Of a DNA stretch of 64,000 nucleotides, positions 10,314 through 24,374 are shown in pieces (within the stretch, counting starts at the first letter, position 1; the number at the start of each line of letters is the position of its first letter). Origin of the DNA: Bostrychus sinensis. Its lineage: Eukaryota; Chordata; Actinopteri; Gobiiformes; Eleotridae. The position numbers and the translations under genes are program-made. The stretch is from assembly GCA_020698575.1 (NCBI GenBank), contig CM036250.1, forward strand, positions 21,665,500 through 21,729,499. The letters run 5' to 3'. The notes beneath the pieces were generated by a model, which saw only the letters and a program-made list of their open reading frames with translations, made no database searches and was not told where the DNA came from.

Positions 10314-12544
10314 GGGCCAGAGTTATCAAAGGTTTGCTAAATGAGTAAGACGTGTTGAAAGCGGAGCAAACCCAGGCAGAAGCTCTTACAGGTGCTGAAC
10401 AAACGCAGCAGAGATTTTGTGGCTCAAAGAATATGTAAAACAAGGCGTTCTCGCCAGAATGTGCAAAATTCAAGGCGTGAAAAATGCAAATGAAGTTGCT
10501 TTGCGGTTGCTATTTGATTTATCACAACTGCGGGAGCTAAATCTGTGTGAAAATTTAACATGTTGGAGGAGCATGTGCAAAAGTTTTGCGGGGGAAAGAG
10601 TGCAGCTTTAAGTGCACAGATGGGGTGTTGAAAATAAGATATAATGCTTTAACAGGGCTCATTTACAAAGATACAGCACTGACATGTTGATTAGATGTCA
10701 GAGGAAACAAAGAGACCGACTTTATCTGCAACACGTTTTCCTTGTTTCTGTCGCACTCCTCTGAACTTCAGCCTCTTACAGCTCCTGTCTCTGGGCTTTC
10801 AGTCTGTTTTACATAGGCTACTTTTAAATTCTTACAGTGAAGAATGAGCAGTCTTTAAAAGCTGCCTATAGGCCATATCAGTGTCATTCCTGTCATAGGT
10901 GCCAATTTTTTTTTTACTTACTTACGCCCAATTCACACTGAATCCGTTGCGTGTCTCGTTTACGTGCCCCGTACGACCTCTGCAACAAATAGATGCCAGT
11001 CAATGCGTCAGTTCACACTTGAACTTGCTACTCTCCCATGAACTCGTGGTCTCCCCAGCTGATGCTGGTCAGAGAAGTGCCGCACACACAATACACGCGG
11101 TGTGAATTGGAGTCAGTCAGAAAACTGTAACAGAGACTTACTGCAAATGCAACGCATTCAGTGTGAATCTGGCGTTAGACTATGCTTTTTGCTTCTGGCC
11201 CCAAATTGCAGTTTTGTTGAATTAGTGACAGTCAAGTTCAGTTAAGATTACCTTCTGATCTCGCACTTTTCACAGGGATGGGGTAAACCATTTTCGCAGA
11301 GGAGGGATAACACAGACTACACAGTTGACCTGGATCAGGCCCACAGCCCAACGCATACTGGACACGCAGCGCTGTAGCGCAACATGTGACGATGGCATGA
11401 GTCAACAAACGTGCTGTGTCTTGGCACTTGGAAGGGCTTTAACATAAACAGCGTGGACTTTAAAATATGTGTTTTATTGGTTAACAAGCAGACAAAATGA
11501 TAGAAAGTCTCCCGAGGCTGTGTGAGGAGCAACTGGGCTGTTCTGTTATTAGCAAGTTAACAACAGAAAGGAATTTCCCTGTGCATTACACGCCACTCTC
11601 CCTAGGTGTTTACAGTTGTGTCTTTGTGTCACACACAGCAGAAATCTGTCTTTGTTACTCCAGAAATATGGTGAAGTGTGTATTTTCATTGACTCTTGAT
11701 GTCACGCCTGGATGCGTTGCCGCAGGGCCATACAAAACAATGGGAACATATTTAATGGGCTTAATGACTGATGTGACTGACTGGTGCTGTGACAGAGGGG
11801 TTGAGAGACACAACTGCTCACCGTTCGCGCTCAATCAAGTTTTTCTATTGAATTGGATGTGTGATCAGAAAATTTTCCCTTGGGTGCTCACACATTCCAG
11901 TAGGTGCTCTAGCCCCACAGCACCCACAGGATCAGCACCTATGAGTCCCGTTGTGTTTATCCCAGTGCCTCACAAGACTCGCTGCGACGCTTGATTGACA
12001 GCTGCTCACAGTGGATTGAGGCTGCGCTGCTGCTTAATGTACAAGCAGAGGACAGCAAGAATATTTTTAATTTTTATATTTATTTGATCACCATCAGCTC
12101 TACATAGCCTACCTGATACGTTTTATATGTGTTTGAAGGGTTACTGGCTCTGACAGACAGTGAATAGGACTTTACCTTTCCTCTCTGTCTCCACTGTGGA
12201 AAACTAAGGGAAACTAAAGTTACATGATTGTGGTCAGTGCCAGAATCGTATGAGACAAAGATTTAACAAGGATAGAGTACGCAAAGTTACTAGAAAAAAG
12301 TGAAATGCGTTGCAAGCAAATTATTATTCCCTGAAGACAACTACAGTCAGCGTAGTCCTGTAATAAGGCCGGAGTCTTATATTGACTTTTATGTTGCATC
12401 ACTGTGGGGAAAGAAGCAGTCGGAGTTGCTCCCGCTATTGGTGTGTGTCTTATGCTCACGCAAAATTCTCATTTACATATCAGATTTGCAGCAGCAATTA
12501 CTTGCGCACTCGTAATTTAGCACCCGTCTTAGTAAATACGGCCC
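10314..12544. mobile_element. PIF/Harbinger-like element with TTA duplication
   Basis: The left end GGGCCAGAGTTATCAAAGG and the reverse complement of the right end, GGGCCGTATTTACTAAGACG, are imperfect inverted repeats. Both continue into GCTAAAT. The element is flanked by TTA at 10311-10313 and 12545-12547, the 3-bp target typical of PIF/Harbinger. No transposase is visible. The interior holds a nested MITE (10925-11174). An open 165-residue frame at 11497-11994 has no recognizable domain. Assignment rests on the ends only. Confidence 0.5.
10925..11174. mobile_element. Nested 250-bp Harbinger-like MITE
   Basis: Left CGCCCAATTCACACTGAAT and right (reverse complement) CGCCAGATTCACACTGAAT form inverted repeats of about 28 bp with few mismatches. 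Both sides are flanked by TTA (10922-10924, 11175-11177). It lies inside the larger element at 10314-12544. Confidence 0.7.
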
Positions 12545-12547
12545 TTA

Positions 12548-14139
12548 GTCATTTATCCAACACATCTCAAGAGGCCAAAGCACAGACTGTCTTTTACATC
12601 ATGTATGACAACAGAGTCCTTCTCATAGGTTTGGGCTGTCACTCATCATCAGTAAACATGCAAGTTTATACACTTCTTGGACTGCTGTGTAATGCCACAT
12701 TATGCAAAAGTAAACCAACTGCTCTGTAGGTCTTGCTTTCAAATTTTAACTTGTCAGTGTGCCCTGCATTATTCATGTTCACATATAACAATCAACACAG
12801 TCGCAATCCTTGGTGATTTTGATATTCTATATTGCAGTTCACAAAAGCAATGTGTAATTTTGGATATGTGCACTAATGCTGGTTGTTCATACTCAAACCC
12901 TAAGTACTGTAGCCTATATTTTGAGCCAGCCAGTAGCCAAATTAATAGCACACCTCAAAAACTATGATCCTTAATAGGTTTTATGTGGTTTGAAAACATT
13001 AGTCTAAAGGCTAAACATATTGTTTTCTTGATGCGTAAAGGCATTTATAGCAGAAAAAATAGGTTTAGTCACTAGCAATAATTTTTTCAAACATTGATTT
13101 AGATACATATTGCTTCATAAATCCCTTCTGACATAAGCTGATCCCTGCAGAGATTGGGACAGGCAGAAATGTGTAATCTAGAGCTAATTTGTGCAAACTT
13201 TACTCTATAAAGAACAACACATGGAAATCCAGCATGACACTAACTATGTTTTTTTTACAGCACAACGTGAACATGGCGACATCTGGAAGACAACAGTGAA
13301 ATCAGATTACCATGACAACACAATCTGTTCACTTCCTCGTGATTCAGCCTGTATTATAAATTGTTGTCATGAATTAATGGCAAATAAAGATAAATCAATA
13401 GATGTAGGTCCCTGCAGCTTTTGTGTGCAGGTTTTATGTGTTACAAATTCTATCAGTATTCACTGTACTGATGTCTTTAATTGATCATAAACAAAGAAGA
13501 CATTTTTTTCCATTTTAGGAAGTTATTGTCTGACAGTCTTTACTGTGGAATCCCAGTTTACAATATATTTGCACCAAACATGGTCAAGTTCGTAGTCGTC
13601 AATTTACAGTACATGGCACTTTTAGCCCATAAGCTCAACTACAATAAAAAGCCAAATTCTTTGCGCTCATCACTTGGTGGCAGCAGCTGGGGATAAAAAA
13701 AGTCCTTTCGTGATAAGATGTGCACACTCAGCCATCAAAACTGCCCCTACTGTGCTTGCTTGATTTTTCCTCACCACACCTTCCTCATGTGAGGAAATCC
13801 TGAGATTTTTAAAAAGATCTAACATGTATTCATTCTATGGCTCCTGAACCAATAGCAAATTTGACTCAGTCTTTTTGAATCTCTGAAGGTAGAACTTTTC
13901 CTTCTAGCTTGAATTTGGACAGATTTGCATTTGTGCCCGCTTCAGTGGCATTTTCTTCACCCCTTCAGTAAATGGCGGACTGAGTGTGAAAAGCCTGGTT
14001 AACCTCAGTCAGCGCCCTGGGGGATACCAGAGTGCTGCCTGCTCCGTGTCAGAGGCTTAATGATGGCTCACAGTCGAGTAGGGCTTCATCGCGTGTGTAT
14101 GTGCATAAACCGGGTGTGCATGTGAGCTTGCTGCTGGGT

Positions 14140-14141
<2 letters not shown>
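12548..14141. other. Unassigned intergenic sequence
   Basis: Only short chance reading frames and no recognizable elements. Confidence 0.35.

Positions 14142-14197
<56 letters not shown>
14142..14197. repeat. (GT)28 microsatellite
   Basis: Uninterrupted GT tract of about 56 bp. Confidence 0.97.
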
Positions 14198-15771
14198 TTA
14201 CACATCTGAATGCGCCTCTGTGTGTGTTTCTTAGATCGAGGGTTAACTACATAGGGCACAGTGTCAAAGGCAGGTTTTAGGTCGGTGAAAACACTGCCGG
14301 CTCCGCTCACTGTTACCATGGAGACCGCTGCTAATTCTTGACTGCTCCTCAACAGCCGAGCCACTGGTATCAGCATTATCTACATGCAGTCGCTCTGTGC
14401 AAGTTTCTGATCTAATGATAGATATTTAACTCTTAGTTGCTTGACATTGATAAGTGACACTCGATTACACTCTGTTAACAGTCACATTGTATTGCCTATA
14501 TAAAACATAGTGAAAAACACAGAATTACACGGACCATATTACTCGTCATATTCTCTTAAAGCTGAACTACCTGATTTTCCTACTGCCATCCTGGGCGCTG
14601 TTTCATAAAAATGTGTTACCTATAGCGTTTCAAACCCCACCATTCACCTACAAGAACAGTATACCATCCTGCTTTTATTTTATTAACAAATGTAAAACTC
14701 AACCAACAATATAATATGACATCAAACTGAAATTTGAAGCTTACTGTAATCTTCTAATGCTGAGTTTAGATTTAACTCGATGCAAACAAGCACAGCAATA
14801 TCACGTCTTATGTAATCAGCTTCAGCTCCAATATATGTTTTTCAACAAGTTTCAACAAGTCCTATGTAGCTAATCATAGCACCCCCTATTGGAGTGTGCC
14901 TGTTAATTAAATGTCTATCACATTAAGTGCTGTAAAGTCAAACCTAAACTCAACCAAAGAGACTGTGCTAGCATTAAAACACATTATACTGTATATTGGT
15001 TATTCAAATTATTACTCAAGAAAGACTATCAGTGGACAGTAGGACAGCTATTTTAAGTAGAACAGATCGCTAAGCATGCTAACACGACTAGAACTATTCC
15101 TTATCTAATTTGAGCCACTAGATATTGAAACTGTGATACTGAAGTTGTGGACCTGTAATTAGATGTTTAATTTGATTTGTAAGCTGTTTTACCAAGTCAG
15201 ATATTTCATTTTTGATCAAAGAAGAACAAATTAATGTGGCTATCCTGATGCTTTGAGCACGCATTTTCCTTTTTTAAAAAAATGTATTTTGAGTGGACTC
15301 AACTGTTTAGTGTTTGTATTTAAATAAACAATCCTTTTTGTTGATTTTGTTTTGTTGGTCATAATGTCTTAATATACATTTTGGGGAGCTGTATAATGAA
15401 CAGCTTGAACTGAAAACAGACCCCTAAATGCTTGTTTCTAAGCATAAGATTGGTACACTTCTGCATAACTTTTGTACTGGTTCTCTGTGAAACTTGACAA
15501 ACACACCACTAAATTACCCACTTTCTCTGTCATCGACAATGATCTAATGAACATCCAACCAATGATAGTTTGACCTTGCTTTTAATATATATATATTTGT
15601 AGGAGTTTCATGAGAGACCGAGCCACAACACAAAACATTCAGATGTACTTATGTGCACAAGGCAATGTTCAAATCAACCTCATCTCTGTTTTTGCCGCAA
15701 AAATCTCCAGGGCCAAATATGTGGAAGACTCTCTGGGGCACCACCACAACAAACAAAACACATCTACAGTT
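14198..15771. other. Unassigned AT-rich intergenic sequence
   Basis: No exon or clear repeat. Confidence 0.35.
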
Positions 15772-15774
15772 CAC

Positions 15775-15825
<51 letters not shown>
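15772..15825. repeat. (CA)n microsatellite
   Basis: CA tract with one early CG interruption. Confidence 0.97.
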
Positions 15826-15826
<1 letters not shown>

Positions 15827-17719
15827 CTATTACACAACAGTCGACAAACAATTCTATTTGCTTTCCCTCAGATGCAACTCCCCTGTTTGCAGCATTAAAG
15901 GCAGAGAGATTATTTCCTCGATTTTCTAGGGAAATGGATTTTATATCAGTTGTGTGTTTGTAAATCAGACCTCCATTTCCGAGAAAGCAGGGGGTATTAC
16001 TCTTATCTCCTTGACTGTATTTGTAAAAGCACAACAATATAGGTTACAAGTTCTCCGATTTCCCACCTGCCCGCCTTGGAAAAAAGCTTTCCTGTTTCAG
16101 CCGCTGCATCTCCAGTGAAATAAATCAATTAAAGAGCAAAGGCAGAATAAAGAAAGTTCACATATTTCCAGACACTTTGTGAAAATATATGTTTTTTCAG
16201 CCCTGTTCCCAGATCTCATGTGATTGTTTATCACTTTCCTTGAACCCAATCTCCCAACAGTGACTTGGGGAATGCAGTGTAAGCTATAGACAGATAATCT
16301 CTGATCGTTTTATTGACTGCATTGCTAAATACAGTCACTTTAACGTGGCTTTTATCAGATAAAAAACCTTGGAAATGTTGATCTTATTTTGCTGATAATA
16401 TAGAAGCAGAAAGAAACAAAATCTGGATTGCTAAACTATTCCCTGTCCCACGTAGGGCAACAGTTAAGTTTATTTAAGCCACTATCAAAGTTTTTCAGTT
16501 CATCACAGACATCTTGTAAGAGCTGTACTGACAAGAGCAAGGCAGAGGGATTCAGGAGGAGAGAGCAATCACTGATTGAAATCGATGAAGATGACGAAGA
16601 CTAGTCTGATTGAAATCTGCAGAGCTTAAGTCATTTATGAGATCTGCAAAACCAAATGTGATTACCCATACCTCCCTGGACTCCCTCCACACCCCCCTCC
16701 ACTTCTCGCTTTTCATTCTTCACTGGATCTGTCACTCAGCCCTGAAATATTCATGGCCACCTCTGAAAAATGGATGCATCTGCCGAAAGGAGCAGAAGTT
16801 GAAGAGAGAAAAGTTAGTTGTTTCGATAGATACTCGCTCATGATGAAAATGACAGAGGGCTAAGAGTCAAGCCATTGCTTCTGGGAATCTAGATGACTAG
16901 ACGATGTGGATGGGGCAGATTAGCATATATATGTTTATGTGCGGCCACTCACTATTTGTTTGTAGCTGTGGACAAAAAGGAATTACAATGATGCAGCAAA
17001 ATGCAATCACAGCACTCTACAGGTTGACTGTACAATATCATTGTACACACAACATAATGTGATGAGACTGGGTGTGTTCCAATCATTGTACATAGTAAAA
17101 AATAATGGACCTTCATCAAACAGCCTCTCCAGTGCTACTTCAACGCTCTCTTTCTCACTGATCTTTCTATTTAATTGGCTGCAGACTTTCTCGACTCTCC
17201 ATCTCCACAAAGTACATTTTGTATTGATCGTTTTTCCTTGGTTTCACAGACTCTGCTTCCCATAGTTATCCCATCCCCAGCTCGTGTCTCTATCAGCTAA
17301 CCTCTCTCACACTCAGGAGAACACAAATACTTAAATAGTGACTCTTTATGTAGTCAAAAGCCCATGCTTGGGGAAATGAAATTGGGTAGAAATCTGGCAT
17401 TGACAAGTGTGCAAGTTTTTCTTACGTTAATTTATTAGAAAGCTGCTCACCGCATTCAGCATTTCTATCTTTAAATGCAATATACCTAAAAAACGCAAAG
17501 TGTATCGTCTTGGTAAATCTGTTACTTCACATTAATATTACGCAATTTGAGGGATGCACTCAACACAATTCATCTAAATATACTAAGAGTCCAAGTTTCC
17601 TTATGTATAGAAAAGTGTTTACTGCAGTAGTACTATTAATTTGACTACTATTTTCCTAAAAAAATTACGTAAATTTAAGTAAATTACTTAATTCTCAGTC
17701 TAGTGTACATGTGTGGTTA
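15826..17719. other. Unassigned intergenic sequence
   Basis: Nothing recognized on either strand. Confidence 0.35.
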
Positions 17720-17727
17720 GTTGCAAG

Positions 17728-18241
17728 TAGGGGTGTCCATGGTTAACCAGTAATCAATTATTATTGCCATTACGGGCGCTCTTGATTTAAATTTTTATTT
17801 TTTTTATTAACAATTAATCATTATGCTGCACAGGAGAGTACAGATAAAAGTACCATCTAAAAACCTACTATGATGACAGAGTAGTGCAGCACATAATGTA
17901 ATGTCTTTACATATGTCTACAGGATTATAGGAAGTCTTCCTTTATGTGGTTTTAGTTTTGTTTGGATTATTAAGTAGCCTATTTTAGATTCTTTATGAAA
18001 GTTTATGACACGAGAGGTAAGTCTGTTAAAACAACTTTGACCCAGATCTTATTATACTGTGTCTGATAAAAAGAAATTAAACAAAAAGTGCAAGAAGCGG
18101 AGAAATACTCAAAAATAATCTAGGTTCTGCATAGAATTGTCAGTATAGCAAGAGGAGATGTGTAAAGAGAAGGTTGTGCATCATCCGCAGTATAATAAGT
18201 AAAATGTAACTTCAGGTGACATAATGCAATGTGCATCCCTA
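17728..18241. mobile_element. hAT-type nonautonomous element with 8-bp duplication
   Basis: The element begins TAGGGGTGTCC and its right end reads GTGCATCCCTA (reverse complement TAGGGATGCAC). It is bounded by GTTGCAAG at 17720-17727 and 18242-18249. An 8-bp duplication and TAGGG ends fit hAT elements. At 514 bp without an open frame it is a MITE. The interior is AT-rich. Confidence 0.75.
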
Positions 18242-18948
18242 GTTGCAAGTGCCCATATGTCCCAAACTAGTGGGCCACACCAATAAATAAATAAAAAGAT
18301 AAATGTAATTCTGTAAGTTTTTTTTTTTTTTTTTTAATAGAATTTAGTAGTGACTTTTGTATTATGATTGACATTAAATCATATTATCACAAGTTTATGG
18401 ATTCTTTGGCTTCAAACTAAAAAAAAAAAAATGTCTCTTTCTCTCTACTACTCATCACTAGTTGATATGGCAACAGCACCATAAAAGGAAGTCTGGTATC
18501 AACTTGACTCACTTAACCTTCAGTAGCCAGTGATGTCGGAGGTGATGTGCACACCTGTATGTGCTCCGGTTTTCCCTGATTTCTGTCGAACCTGTCAGAG
18601 CCGCCACACTGAAGGGAGGACTTATGAATAATACAGCCCTGAACCGTTGTGTACCACTGACACATAGTAGACTGGTGCACCAACTTAGTTACAACATCAA
18701 CATGTCTGGAACAAGATGTCGGCTGATATTCACGCTGCTTCTCACATAGACGCCGCAACACGCGTTCACTTGTACTGGCCTCCCACAGGTCGCTAATGCA
18801 GAATAACATTGTTTCCAGCACACTGGGTTATTAATCATGGATGAACTCCTGCATCACTGACAAAGCAGCCTAATCTCGCTGGGGAGGGTGTGAGCATATT
18901 CACGAGCATACTCGCAGAGGTGTGCACCGAGACGCACGCACGGCCCCA

Positions 18949-18980
18949 ACACACACACACAAACACACACACACACACAC
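18949..18980. repeat. (CA)n microsatellite
   Basis: CA tract with one AA interruption. Confidence 0.93.
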
Positions 18981-21900
18981 GTTTTATCAGGCTAATCTCA
19001 GAGGAACAAGCATGCTCAGACTGGCAAGTAGAGAATTAATGCAATGCAGGGGACTCTCCTCTGCCTTGTCCTGTCTCAATCTTTACTTATCTGTCTGTCT
19101 CATGTCCTTCTCTCTCCCTGTTTCTTTTTGTGGAAAACAACAAAACATCTGCACCAGAGTCTGCAAACACGCTGGTGAGACATGTCCAGCAAACTGATGG
19201 TCTCAGTGACAAGCAAGGATCTTTACTGCAGTACAGCCATAGTACAGGCCTGTCAGCTGAATATAATGGTGAATATCATGACTGCTAAACACTTTTAAAG
19301 AACACCATAAAGACGAGCACACTTACTGTACCTACTGAGTACAGCAAAGTAGGGGCACTGTGAACATACTGCTGCAGCCAAAATTGGATCATAACATACG
19401 TATATAGCGTGTATTACATCATACACACTACAAAATGGCTGTACAAAATGAGAAAAAACATGCAATATGCGATAACTATGTTGACTATTGCAATAACTAT
19501 GATTGGTGATATTTTAATATACTGTTACATTCATTAACTTTGATCACAACACATTTTCATTTAGGGCTTTGATAGGAATATGACTTTGATAGTGTACGTT
19601 TTGGTCAAATGGAAGACCATAACATTATGATACCATACCATACGGACTTTATTTATAAAGCACTTTAAAAAGAACTGTGCAGTCAGCCAAAGTGCTGTAC
19701 ACCAGAATACAGCAACAACATTATAATTAAATAACAAATTAAAAGCACAATAGATTTAGTTTCTCGAAATACAGACGTTGCATTTGCTTATATCGTGACA
19801 ACAATACATTTACAATATATTATGCAGCCTTAATACAGACACAATTGTTGTTAATTGTTAACTTGTATAACCTTACATATTTGATTGCCTATGGATCTGT
19901 CTCCTATAGCCCAGTTCTCCAGGAAAAGAGGCCAATAACCTTTTGGTAATATGGGAGTATTTTAGGTCAGGCCCAATGTTTCCATCAAATAGTGTACAAA
20001 AAATATAACCAAGTTTGTGGTTAAACAGTTGTATAAACCAAATGTATTCGTAATAAATACATGCAAAAAAAAAAAAAAGAAAAAAAAAAGAAGCTGCTTT
20101 TGGATTCGAGCCCATTAACCCTGGTGCAGGCCGATGTATTGCTGGACTGTGTTGATTATGTGCCTTGGCTGACCTGTACAGTTCTACATTCATGAATCCC
20201 AAATAGGCATTTTACTTGTGCAGCCTCCTGGAGCTGTGTCTTAAACACTCGCATATCTCACAGGCCTGTTGGCACACACAATGACATCCTGTCCCCTTAA
20301 CGCCCACCTCTGTCCCAGTCCCTTTTCCCAGGGCCCTCTGACTGGCTGCTTTGTACACTGACAGATATACAGCTCCTGGCTGCCCTACAGGGCTCTGGGG
20401 AAATGAGATACAAATGCCACAATATCTCCTGTATCACTGCCCAAAAGCAATGCTGTGGCCTGTAGCAATAACACAGCGAGTAGAAGAGCAAGAGAACCAC
20501 AAAACGAACACAACTGTGATAGACTATTACGAGTTGAAAGCCGTGTTGTAATTAGTTGTCATACAGGACTAAGTCTTGCACTTATCCTGATACAATGTGT
20601 TTGACTTCCTCTGGCCCGAAGCCTCATCTGTGGATTTATATCTCTGGCACAATTAGAGGGTTAAGCTTCAAAGAATTGTATGAGTCATTATGAATGCGTA
20701 GCCTGTCTTCTTTTCACCGCTTGTCATGTAGTGTAAATAGGCTTTTAATCTCTGCTCCAAACATGGAAGGCATACAAGCGTTCCTACATGAGTGTATATC
20801 CCGCACACTGTATCTATGTGTCCTTTAATTTGCCTGGCTAATGCAGCACTCTAGCATAGTGATAAGAGAGTGTAATCTTCTTAGGTGTGGCGAAAGCTTA
20901 ATCAATATTAACATATTCCTCAGCTCCCTCTCCATTGAATAATTGATATCCCCACACAGTCTTGCTGAGAATGAAATAAGATGTAGGAGTATTAAAATAA
21001 CTTCCCCGAGATAAAAGAAAATTGATTAAAAAAAGATGGCTGAAAATTAAAGAGAAGGAAAGGGAGCCTAAGGGATTGGACTTTGCATACAAATGAAGGA
21101 AAGGGGTTGGGGGGTGGAGAAAAAAGGAACTTTAGGGAAGTTATGAGCCCATTTATCTAACTGCAGTCATTGTGCACTTAGCTGGCTGAGTTTTTAGAGA
21201 ACCAATCAAAGCATTTAATCGGAGACAGCCAGTGTAGCCTCACCAATCCCTGACCTCCTTGTAAAACATGGAGTTATTAATCAATGGTTACTCATCTGTA
21301 AGTTCTACATGATTACCTCTTCATTAAAACTTGCAGCAGCGTCGTCTCAGAGTTCACCTGACGGGCGTACCCTTTGTCCCCATCTCCAGTGTCTTTAGCA
21401 TTCTTCACAGCTAACAGAGTGTGCCGGCTCTGGCCACCCTGGTCAATGATTTTTCCAGCGAGACTCGTAATTAGAATTAATTGAAGTTTTTGAAACTTAT
21501 TTCAACAAGGTCCTTTAGTTCAACTGCTGCACTGAAGTTTAAAGTCATGCCAAAGCTAGCAACAAATTGCAAAATTAGAGGAAGGTTATTAAAAGAAAGG
21601 ACAATGCATGTGCTAAGTCGCGGGGCTGGAGAGAGTAAGCTCATCCTCTGCAGCGAAGGGACAACCAAAAGAGGGATTTTCAAGATGGATGCGAAGAGAG
21701 GATCAGAGCTAAGAGGAGTCATGCATTTGGACCAACTCAGCGCTATCAGATCACTGTTGACACCTCACCTACCACCCCTGGGGCTTTAGCAGATCACAAG
21801 TGGAGAGGGAAAGCAGAGAGATGCAGTAGGGTTGTGCCAGTGTTTGTGTGTCCATGTGTATGTTTTGTGAGGCAGGATAGTTGTGCAGCTGCCAGCATTC

Positions 21901-24172
21901 AGGGACAAAAATCAGTCCATCCCAAGGTTGCTGCAGCCGCATATGTGACGTACAAAGGACAAATGTTTGTCAAGTGGTGAGCAGCACGTCTGACAGGTGT
22001 GTTCAATCTGCGAGGGACAACGTGATGGGTGAAAATGAGATGTCACCAAGATGAGGACGCACAATATGGCATAAAGATTTAACAGTAATCAGGCATGTAT
22101 AATTGTGTAAATTTGTGATAGACATATGGATTGTTTGGAGGCTTATACACTAAACACTTCTTCTTTATGTACATTAAACCAGCCCCTCATTAATCCTGCA
22201 CTGTATTAGATATACTCTCCATCTCCATTTGACAGGCAGCTGACAACCACCAAGGTACGATAGCACCGACAATCAATGTCTTCGATCTACATGCACTGAC
22301 AGCAGCTAACACACTCTCAGATCCATCCCTCATGATTAACTGAGGTTTTCTACAAGAGTGAAAATACAATTAATCTAAGACTGCCTGTCCACCTCACTAT
22401 CTCCCACTGAATTCTCCATCTTTCACTGATTTATGCTCATAAAATTGGGAACTATCTCCACTTTTCAATCTTGTAAGCCTCAGGTGTAATAATTAGTTAT
22501 TATAATATAATTAGCAAAACTAAACTCTTTTTAAATTATGTTAAGTGCCTGTTCTCATTAAATAGCACTGATACTGACTGTTCAAAGTACTGAAGGTTGA
22601 CTATAACATCACACAGGAGACCTTTACCTTAAATTTACTCAAAAATGTGTAAATGTTCTCTGTAATGGCCATCTTTATCTGTGTATTTTTCCTTGTTATG
22701 TGTGTCTGCCCTGGGCCCCTGTCAGCTGAGACAAATGGCCATGTCTCCCACAACCAGAACACGAGGCAGGTGTCAGTCAGAGTCTACTTTGAAGAAATTG
22801 ATCATGGTTGGGTGCAATCTTAAGTTGTCAATACCAATCAGAATAACAGCTAAATTTCTGGACATGGGTTGGGCTCTATTGCTCGTGATAGTTAATTTCA
22901 GAAGAGATGTTTTTTTCTTTTGCTACAGTAAGCATGAACGGCAAGATATGTTAGAACTAGAGTCTAGTTTGTTAGATATATTTTTTAAACTGAAGTATGC
23001 TGTGCATTTTTTGTGACTTCTAAATCATATTTTAGCCACAGTAAAGATATTTTGAAGGATTTTGTCATCACTTCTTAATACTTCACAATACCCAATTTAA
23101 CTTGAGTACTTAGGAAAAAACCTTCACTACTATATGAATTCTTAAAAAAAAAAAAAAATTGCCACTACATTTTCCCTAACATCAACAGTTATTTGACACA
23201 GTCTTGGTCTGTTTGCTCGGTCGCAGACCTCCCCTCATTAAACCAGCCTCTGGGAAGCTTCAATGTTACCTGTATCACAGTCGAGTGTCCCACATTTCTA
23301 GCTACTGGTGTCCAAAACTGCACCATCTAGTGATGATTTAAACTCAAGTTAAAATTCTTGTAATTGTTGGATGGTGGCTTCAGCCTTGTTATTTCTCCTG
23401 TGTCTTCTCCCCTGTGACCAGCCATTATCACAGACTAAAGTTGTTCCTGTTACAGTGTTAATCTGACTCCTTCAAAGGCCAAATCTGATTTGAGTTCGAC
23501 AGCCTGCTTCATGACAGTAACTTCACAGTTTCAGTCCTCAGTCAAAATCTCACACCTTCTGTTTTGTGCGGTTTAGCGGAGGCTAGTCACAATGACACTT
23601 GTTATTATAAAAATGACAACATCCTACGACTGACACCACAACTTCATTGTGAAAGAGTAGTTTTATACAATCACAAACTGCTGGCAAGTCTGACAATATT
23701 GTGAGTAAAATGCTGTCATAGAACAGCACTTACTAACATTTCCTGTGGGGAAATGGCCACAGATTAATCAGTAATGATTGTTCAAATATCATAAGGATTA
23801 TATACTATATTATACCATACAACTGATTCTCAATTGGTAGACTGGAACCCAGAAGTCATGGGAAGCCGCTTCTCTCTGACAGCTGGTTCACAAGAACACC
23901 TTGCCTCCTTTAATGCACAACACACACAATCTAACTATTATTACCATCAACACCACTAAGCCAACATAATTATTTATTACAATTGTCATGCTTAAATAGT
24001 AAGCTATAGTATATTAGACATAATTGGAAGAATTACTCATAATACTTGGTAATGGTAAAATAACAGCAATACTTACATTAACATGTATCATAAGCATAAA
24101 AAGAAACTGCATTACGCTGCATATGTGTGTAATGGACCATATGTAGATGTAATATAGTAGCAACCGTTCATT
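18981..24172. other. Long intergenic stretch
   Basis: Contains a probable interspersed repeat fragment at 19628-19700 (GGACTTTATTTATAAAGCAC and CCAAAGTGCTGTACA) and A-rich or T-rich runs at 20066-20090 and 23143-23160. Unique-looking sequence with several TTAAT/ATTA motifs at 20630-21480 could be conserved noncoding DNA. No exon recognized. Confidence 0.35.
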
Positions 24173-24355
24173 AATGGATGAGACTAGTTCTCTGTCAGGT
24201 GAGACAGAGAACTAGTCCCCCCCCCCACACACATACACACACACAGACCAGGGGGGCACACAAGCACACAAATTAGTCCTGTTCCTTTAGAAAAGTACTC
24301 TCAATTACCAGAATGTGTAAAAAAAACACCTGACAGAGAACTAGTCTCATCCATT
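24173..24355. repeat. Triple inverted repeat around a C-run and (CA)n patch
   Basis: A 29-nt arm at 24173-24201 is perfectly complementary to 24327-24355. Inside it, GACTAGTTCTCTGTC (24182-24196) is also complementary to 24203-24217 with a 6-nt loop. The 15-nt core therefore occurs once forward and twice inverted within 183 bp. The spacer contains CCCCCCCCC and CA repeats. Confidence 0.9.
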
Positions 24356-24374
24356 CAAACTCTCCACAACCATG

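Noticed and set aside
11497..11994. 165-codon plus-strand frame
   Set aside because: Lies inside the Harbinger-like element and resembles no transposase or other domain that I know.
14086..14376. Frames rich in His-Thr or Cys-Val repeats at the CA/GT tracts
   Set aside because: They are translations of dinucleotide microsatellites.
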